Positions 14,502-18,139 of a stretch of 18,139 bases of DNA are shown in pieces (positions within the stretch are counted from its first letter, which is position 1; each line of letters opens with the position of its first letter). The notes under the pieces are model-generated. The model did no database searches, had not been told where the DNA came from, and saw only the letters and a program-made list of their open reading frames with translations. A program made the position numbers and the translations under genes. This DNA comes from CAZFAT01 sp964517075 (lineage in GTDB: Bacteria; Acidobacteriota; Vicinamibacteria; Vicinamibacterales; SCN-69-37), in contig CAZFAT010000309.1 in the NCBI GenBank assembly GCA_964517075.1, positions 1-18,139 of the forward strand. Direction: 5' to 3'.

Positions 14502-15853
14502 CGAGCGAGCATCCTGAAGGGGACGATGAACCGGGCGAACCAGAGATCGAACCATTCGTATGGGTACGGTGCGATCTCGTCGAGGCCTTTCATGAACAGT
14601 TGGTACTGCAGAAGGAGCAGCACGTTGGCGGTCACCAGCGCGCCAGCGACCCGGGCGCGCCAGCGGCCGCCGGACATCCAGATGGCAAGCCCAGCCGCGA
14701 AGAGGGGAAACAGCGAGAGGAACCGCCGCGCGCCAAACGCTTCGCCGGCCCACCAGTCGGCCACCGAGGCGTTGATCCACCAACCGGCGGCGACGAGGAG
14801 AACGAGGGGCACGGTTATCCGTGGCTCGCGCCGGGCCAGCGCGAACAGCCCGATGACCGCCAGGAGCAGCATGGGCGTCCACGTGAAGAGGCCGTGGTTG
14901 GCCGAGAACAGCACGGCCACGAGGTTCGGCCGGCTCCATTCCATGAAGCCCGGCCCCTGAGGCAGCGTAAACGGCGTGCCGTAGAGCACCTGCCAGACCA
15001 CCATCTGCGGCAGAAAGGCCAGCAGCCACCCGGCGAGCACGAGTGAGGCGCGCCGGAGGCGTCCGGCCACAGACCCAGGCTGCTGGAGCGCGCTGTAGAG
15101 GGGCAGGGTCACGCTGATGGCGTCCTGCCAGCGCATCAGCGACGCGATGCCGCTCAGGACACCCGCGAGGATGAGCCAACGGGTGCGAGCCGGCGTTTGC
15201 AACGCGGAGCCGTTGACCCAGACGAGCAGGAACAGCGTCATCGCGAGCATCGACGGTGCGTGGGAGTACGTGGGAGAGACGAGCGAGTAATAGATGGCCG
15301 GCGATCCCAGCCACATCGCGAGCGTGCCCCACGTCGCCCATTCGGAGCCGACCCAGCGTGCGGCGAGCCGGGCCGACAGGATGGCCGCGCCGGTTGCGGC
15401 CGCGATACCGGTGAGGCCGGGGGCAAGTTGCAGCAGCGGTTCGTATCCACTCGGCGGGGGATTGACGCCAGCGAGGGCGCCCGCCCAGAGCACGGCGCTG
15501 AAGAGCGCGTAGAGCGGCGCCCAGATCAGGGCCGGTCCGACGGGCGTGTAGTTGCGCACGTGGCCGGTGGGCGTCAGGTCGTCGAAGATCCACTGGTCGC
15601 CTTCGACCCGTTCACCGGCCTCCCCAAGCCCGTAGAGTCGCACGTATTCGTTCTGGAAGTGGAGGTCTCCGTCGTAGAGCATCGACCGGAGCTGCACGAA
15701 GTGGTGTACCGCGTCCCCTACGACGAGACGCGCGTCGGCACGCGGAAAGGCGAGAAACGCCGTGACATACGCCGCGGCGAAAAGCGCGCCCGTCACGCCG
15801 AACGTGACGGGCGGACGCCGAGCCGCGCCGGCGGCGAGCCGTCGGAACGTCAC
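14489..15853 (-). CDS. Polytopic GT-C-like membrane protein (putative glycosyltransferase)
   Basis: A 454-residue membrane protein with about ten to eleven hydrophobic segments. After TM1 comes LVVGDAVHHFVQLRSMLYDGDLHFQNEY (from about residue 43). It resembles a large group of uncharacterised bacterial GT-C-type proteins with a D-G-x-x-Y/H-x-x-x-L-R-S-x-x-x-D-G-D-L-x-F-x-NEY loop; D47 would be the catalytic-region acid. WADWWAGEAFGARRFLSLFP-like residues near 350 (VADWWAGEAFGARR) form another conserved-looking loop. The start is GTG 15853, overlapping the flippase stop as GTGA (15850-15853). It could be a sugar transferase, or a polymerase- or ligase-like enzyme of the locus; the sequence does not decide between these. 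The fold call is moderately secure and the function is open. Confidence 0.75.
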   Translation of the reverse strand: MTFRRLAAGAARRPPVTFGVTGALFAAAYVTAFLAFPRADARLVVGDAVHHFVQLRSMLYDGDLHFQNEYVRLYGLGEAGERVEGDQWIFDDLTPTGHVRNYTPVGPALIWAPLYALFSAVLWAGALAGVNPPPSGYEPLLQLAPGLTGIAAATGAAILSARLAARWVGSEWATWGTLAMWLGSPAIYYSLVSPTYSHAPSMLAMTLFLLVWVNGSALQTPARTRWLILAGVLSGIASLMRWQDAISVTLPLYSALQQPGSVAGRLRRASLVLAGWLLAFLPQMVVWQVLYGTPFTLPQGPGFMEWSRPNLVAVLFSANHGLFTWTPMLLLAVIGLFALARREPRITVPLVLLVAAGWWINASVADWWAGEAFGARRFLSLFPLFAAGLAIWMSGGRWRARVAGALVTANVLLLLQYQLFMKGLDEIAPYPYEWFDLWFARFIVPFRMLARWLV

Positions 15854-17340
15854 GGTTCAGCCGCGTCCGGAACGCGCGCGCGGGCCCGCCATCGCCGCTC
15901 GATCTCGACCAGCACCGCGCGTTCACTCTGCCGGAGGAAGCCGGTCGTCCAGAGCACGGCGGCGAAGACGACGATGGTCAGCGTGCCGCGGGTCAGCAGG
16001 CCGAGGAGCGGCGGGACGTCGGGAATGAGCGTCCGTGCCAGCACGGTGGCGAGACCCGCGGCCGCGATCACACGAAGGATCCGTCCCGTCTCGTACTGCA
16101 TGGGATAGACCCGCTGCGCGAAGAGGAAGGCCGCCGTCGCCTGCGTGGCAAACGAGAGGCAGAACGCGATGGCCGCCCCGGCGGGACCCAGCGCTGGCAT
16201 CAGCAGGACCCCCGAGACGAGTCCGACGCCGGCGGCAATCCCGGTGGCGAGCGGATAGAACTCGGTCCGGCTCGTCAGGTTGAGTCCGATGGAGGTCAGC
16301 AGGTACACGCCCTGCGCGCCCATGCCCAGCGCGATGAAGGGCACCACCGCCACGGCCTCGAGGTAGTCGGGCGACAGCACGAGCAGCACGACGTCGCGCG
16401 CCACCGCGATGGTACCCGCCACGAGCAGGGCCAGCATCGCCACGCCGTAGGTCGTGATCTTGCGAAACACCTGCCGGGCGTCCGGCTGGCGGGCCGTCGC
16501 GTAATAGAACGGCGCCCAGGCGGTCTCGAACGAGGCCGTGAAGAACTTGATCGCCCCTCCGAGCGTCGTCCCGTTCTGGTAGACGCCCAGCCGCGCCTGC
16601 GGGACGTAGGCGCCGAGGAGGAGCTTGTTGCCCCCATCCAGCACCTGCTGCGCCAAGCCGTGAGGCACGCGCGGCAGACCGAAGCGCAGCGCCCGCCGGA
16701 GATCCTCGCGGGAGAACGTGAAGCCGACCAGCGGGCGCATCCACGGCACGAGGGCTGGGAGCAGCACCGCGGTGACGATCAGGTCCGCGGCATACAGGCC
16801 CGCCACGCCCAGTCCCGCCCCGATCACCAGGCTGATGCGGAGGCCGATCGTCGCCACCGAGCGGATGAACGTGAGCGTCGCGTACGTGGTGGCGCGGTCC
16901 TCGAGGCGCATCGCGTGGAACGGCAGGAAGACCACGCCGCTCAGCAGCGTGTTCAGCAGCATCAGCCGGAGTGCGGAGAGATAGCCCGGCAGGTCGAACA
17001 GCGTCCGCGCGATGGCGGACGACCACGCCAGGGCCGCTCCGAGCACCATGACGTTCGACACGATGAGGAACCAGAAGATCGTGCTGGCCAGGCGCCGGCG
17101 ATCGGCGGCTTCCTCGCCGTGATAGAAGCGCATGAACGCGCCGTCGAGGCCGAACCGGCAGAGCACCTTCGCAAACGTCTCGAGTGCCAGTAGCAGCGCG
17201 AGCGCCCCGTAGTCCGCCTCGGTGAGGTAGCCGCCTTTGACGTAGACGGGCAGCAGCAGGAAGCTGACGAGGGCGAGCGCGGCATCTCCCGCGCCGTAGA
17301 TGACGACGCCTTTGCCGAGCTTGTGGACCTTCGCGCGCAC
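15850..17340 (-). CDS. Wzx-like oligosaccharide flippase (MOP/MVF superfamily)
   Basis: A 496-residue protein with 12-14 predicted membrane segments spread over its whole length. It begins GKGVVIYGAGDAALALVSFLLLPVYVKGGYLTEADYGALALLLAL, which is typical of polysaccharide-biosynthesis transporters of the Polysacc_synt/Wzx type: first helix, LLLPVY, then the D-Y-G motif. It should move polyprenyl-diphosphate-linked oligosaccharide from the inner to the outer face of the cytoplasmic membrane. The GTG start at 17340 lies only 3 nt after the upstream methyltransferase stop. The basic C-terminus (ERRWRARARV) is cytoplasmic. As the only flippase in the window, it suggests a Wzx-dependent lipid-linked glycan pathway; a Wzy polymerase is not clearly identifiable. 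Confidence 0.9.
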   Translation of the reverse strand: MRAKVHKLGKGVVIYGAGDAALALVSFLLLPVYVKGGYLTEADYGALALLLALETFAKVLCRFGLDGAFMRFYHGEEAADRRRLASTIFWFLIVSNVMVLGAALAWSSAIARTLFDLPGYLSALRLMLLNTLLSGVVFLPFHAMRLEDRATTYATLTFIRSVATIGLRISLVIGAGLGVAGLYAADLIVTAVLLPALVPWMRPLVGFTFSREDLRRALRFGLPRVPHGLAQQVLDGGNKLLLGAYVPQARLGVYQNGTTLGGAIKFFTASFETAWAPFYYATARQPDARQVFRKITTYGVAMLALLVAGTIAVARDVVLLVLSPDYLEAVAVVPFIALGMGAQGVYLLTSIGLNLTSRTEFYPLATGIAAGVGLVSGVLLMPALGPAGAAIAFCLSFATQATAAFLFAQRVYPMQYETGRILRVIAAAGLATVLARTLIPDVPPLLGLLTRGTLTIVVFAAVLWTTGFLRQSERAVLVEIERRWRARARVPDAAEP

Positions 17341-17343
17341 CGG

Positions 17344-18063
17344 CTACAGGCGCTCGAAGCGCAGCAGGTTGAGGAAACACCACCCGGGCACGGGCAGGAC
17401 CCTCGTCAGCAGCCGGTGGAGTGGACGCAGGCGCGACGGGTGCCGGCGAATCAGCCGGGTGAGCCCGGGCACGGTCGGGAAGATCCCGCGCCGGCTCACG
17501 AGCCGGAAGCCTGCCCGCGTGGCCAGATCGACGTAGTCGGCGACCGGGCGATCGCCCGGGTGTTTCGTCAGGTTCGCCGTGCGAATCAGCCGGCCGCGCA
17601 ACAGGAAGTGCAGGCGCGACTGCAGATGCGCCAGATTGGGCACCGAGATATAGAGCTCTCCGCGCGGAGCCAGCACCCGGTGCAGCTCGGCCAGGGCGCG
17701 CGGCTGTTCATCGAACGACAGGTGCTCGAGCACGTCCAGGCAGAGCGCGTGGGTAAAGGTGCCGTCGCCGTACGGCAATCGCGTCAGCGACCCTTGACGG
17801 ACTCGATCCGAGGAGTACTGCGCGTCGAGACCCTCGATGGCGAGCCGTCCGGCGAACTCGTCCACCAACACGCCTTCACCGCATCCGGCATCGAGCACCC
17901 GCGCGCCGGCGGGCACGGACTCGAGGTACTTGCGCACTTCGGCCAGCTTGGCGAGATAGGTGGGATAGAACTCCCACTCGGGTGAGAGGTTGCGATGGTA
18001 CTCGCCACGCTCCGCGTATTCCCCCGTGCGCGACACGGGGGAAACGGACGGCTGCTGAGGCAT
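17344..18063 (-). CDS. Class I SAM-dependent methyltransferase
   Basis: A 239-residue protein of the Methyltransf_11/23 type. Motif I is RVLDAGCGEG (residues 55-64), the motif II acid is in IEGLDAQ (76-82), LCLDVLEHL (107-115) is the post-II motif, and LYISVPNLAHL follows. The C-terminal part is basic and hydrophobic (PGLTRLIRRHPSRLRPLHRLL), perhaps membrane-associating, as often seen in methyltransferases acting on lipid-linked sugars. The frame continues upstream to the window edge, but ATG 18063 follows a candidate -10 element closely and begins the plausible sequence. It heads the four-gene operon with the flippase and two GT-C proteins. The substrate is unknown. Confidence 0.86.
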   Translation of the reverse strand: MPQQPSVSPVSRTGEYAERGEYHRNLSPEWEFYPTYLAKLAEVRKYLESVPAGARVLDAGCGEGVLVDEFAGRLAIEGLDAQYSSDRVRQGSLTRLPYGDGTFTHALCLDVLEHLSFDEQPRALAELHRVLAPRGELYISVPNLAHLQSRLHFLLRGRLIRTANLTKHPGDRPVADYVDLATRAGFRLVSRRGIFPTVPGLTRLIRRHPSRLRPLHRLLTRVLPVPGWCFLNLLRFERL

Positions 18064-18139
18064 TGGGGCGATTGTACGCCCACCTTCACGCCTGCAGCGG
18101 TTTCGGCAGCGTGGGCCTACCCTAGGGATTCGCCCCAAC
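18064..18139 (-). other. Upstream region of the methyltransferase-flippase operon
   Basis: The last 76 nt of the window contain the probable promoter of the minus-strand operon and no convincing gene. An open frame crosses it from an ATG at 18138, but the encoded residues are Arg/Gly/Cys-rich and unlike the family. Confidence 0.45.
18071..18079 (-). promoter_or_regulatory. Candidate -10 promoter element (GCGTACAAT), possibly leaderless
   Basis: GCGTACAAT on the minus strand ends 7 nt before the ATG at 18063, so transcription would begin at or next to the start codon (leaderless mRNA). The same 9-mer precedes the other methyltransferase operon at 4594-4586. No clear Shine-Dalgarno lies before 18063, which fits leaderless initiation. 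No good -35 hexamer was found. Confidence 0.42.

Noticed and set aside
14502..15593. N-terminal extension of the GT39-type gene to 936 residues
   Set aside because: It is an alternate frame of the upstream GT-C-like gene, Arg/Pro-rich without membrane segments; the real protein starts at 14501.

Overview
The window is a GC-rich bacterial segment, densely coded on both strands, that reads as part of a large envelope or extracellular glycan locus. It carries a polysaccharide deacetylase/acetyltransferase pair, three SAM methyltransferases, a sugar aminotransferase, two polyprenyl-phosphate-type GT2 glycosyltransferases, three multi-spanning GT-C-type proteins, a hexapeptide acyltransferase and a Wzx-like flippase. 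Base composition, gene style (long secreted repeat proteins, a lone MacB-like permease, EPS-type GNAT proteins) and a palindromic REP-like spacer suggest an Acidobacteriota member, perhaps class Vicinamibacteria. That placement is an inference; no rRNA or marker gene is present.

Layout. (1) 1-1528, minus strand: a GNAT-type protein followed, with an ATGA overlap, by a NodB/WalW-type polysaccharide deacetylase cut by the left edge. (2) 1744-2961, plus strand: a lone MacB-type ABC permease. (3) 3039-4547, minus strand: a class I methyltransferase and a TylF/MycF-like methyltransferase. A REP-like inverted repeat fills the convergent gap between (2) and (3). (4) 4629-10660, plus strand: a tightly coupled run of WecE-like aminotransferase, GT39-type transferase, GT2, hexapeptide acyltransferase, a possible 21-codon coupling ORF, a DPM-synthase-like GT2 and a secreted HEAT-repeat protein. 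(5) 10816-12786, plus strand: a secreted protein with a probable beta-propeller, a Thr/Pro linker and seven copies of a two-cysteine repeat. (6) 18063-12783, minus strand: methyltransferase, flippase, GT-C membrane protein and GT39-type transferase, overlapping or 3 nt apart, so almost certainly one operon. The genes of (5) and (6) meet tail to tail in a shared CTAG.

A plausible working model is as follows. The aminotransferase makes an amino-deoxysugar nucleotide and the methyltransferases and acyltransferase decorate sugars. The GT2 enzymes load sugars onto polyprenyl phosphate on the cytoplasmic face. The flippase moves lipid-linked material across, and the GT-C enzymes transfer sugars on the outer face to glycan, lipid or possibly protein. 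The secreted Thr/Ser/Pro-rich repeat protein is a candidate acceptor, but this is speculative. No tRNA, rRNA, CRISPR array or insertion sequence was found, and no gap between genes exceeds about 215 bases.
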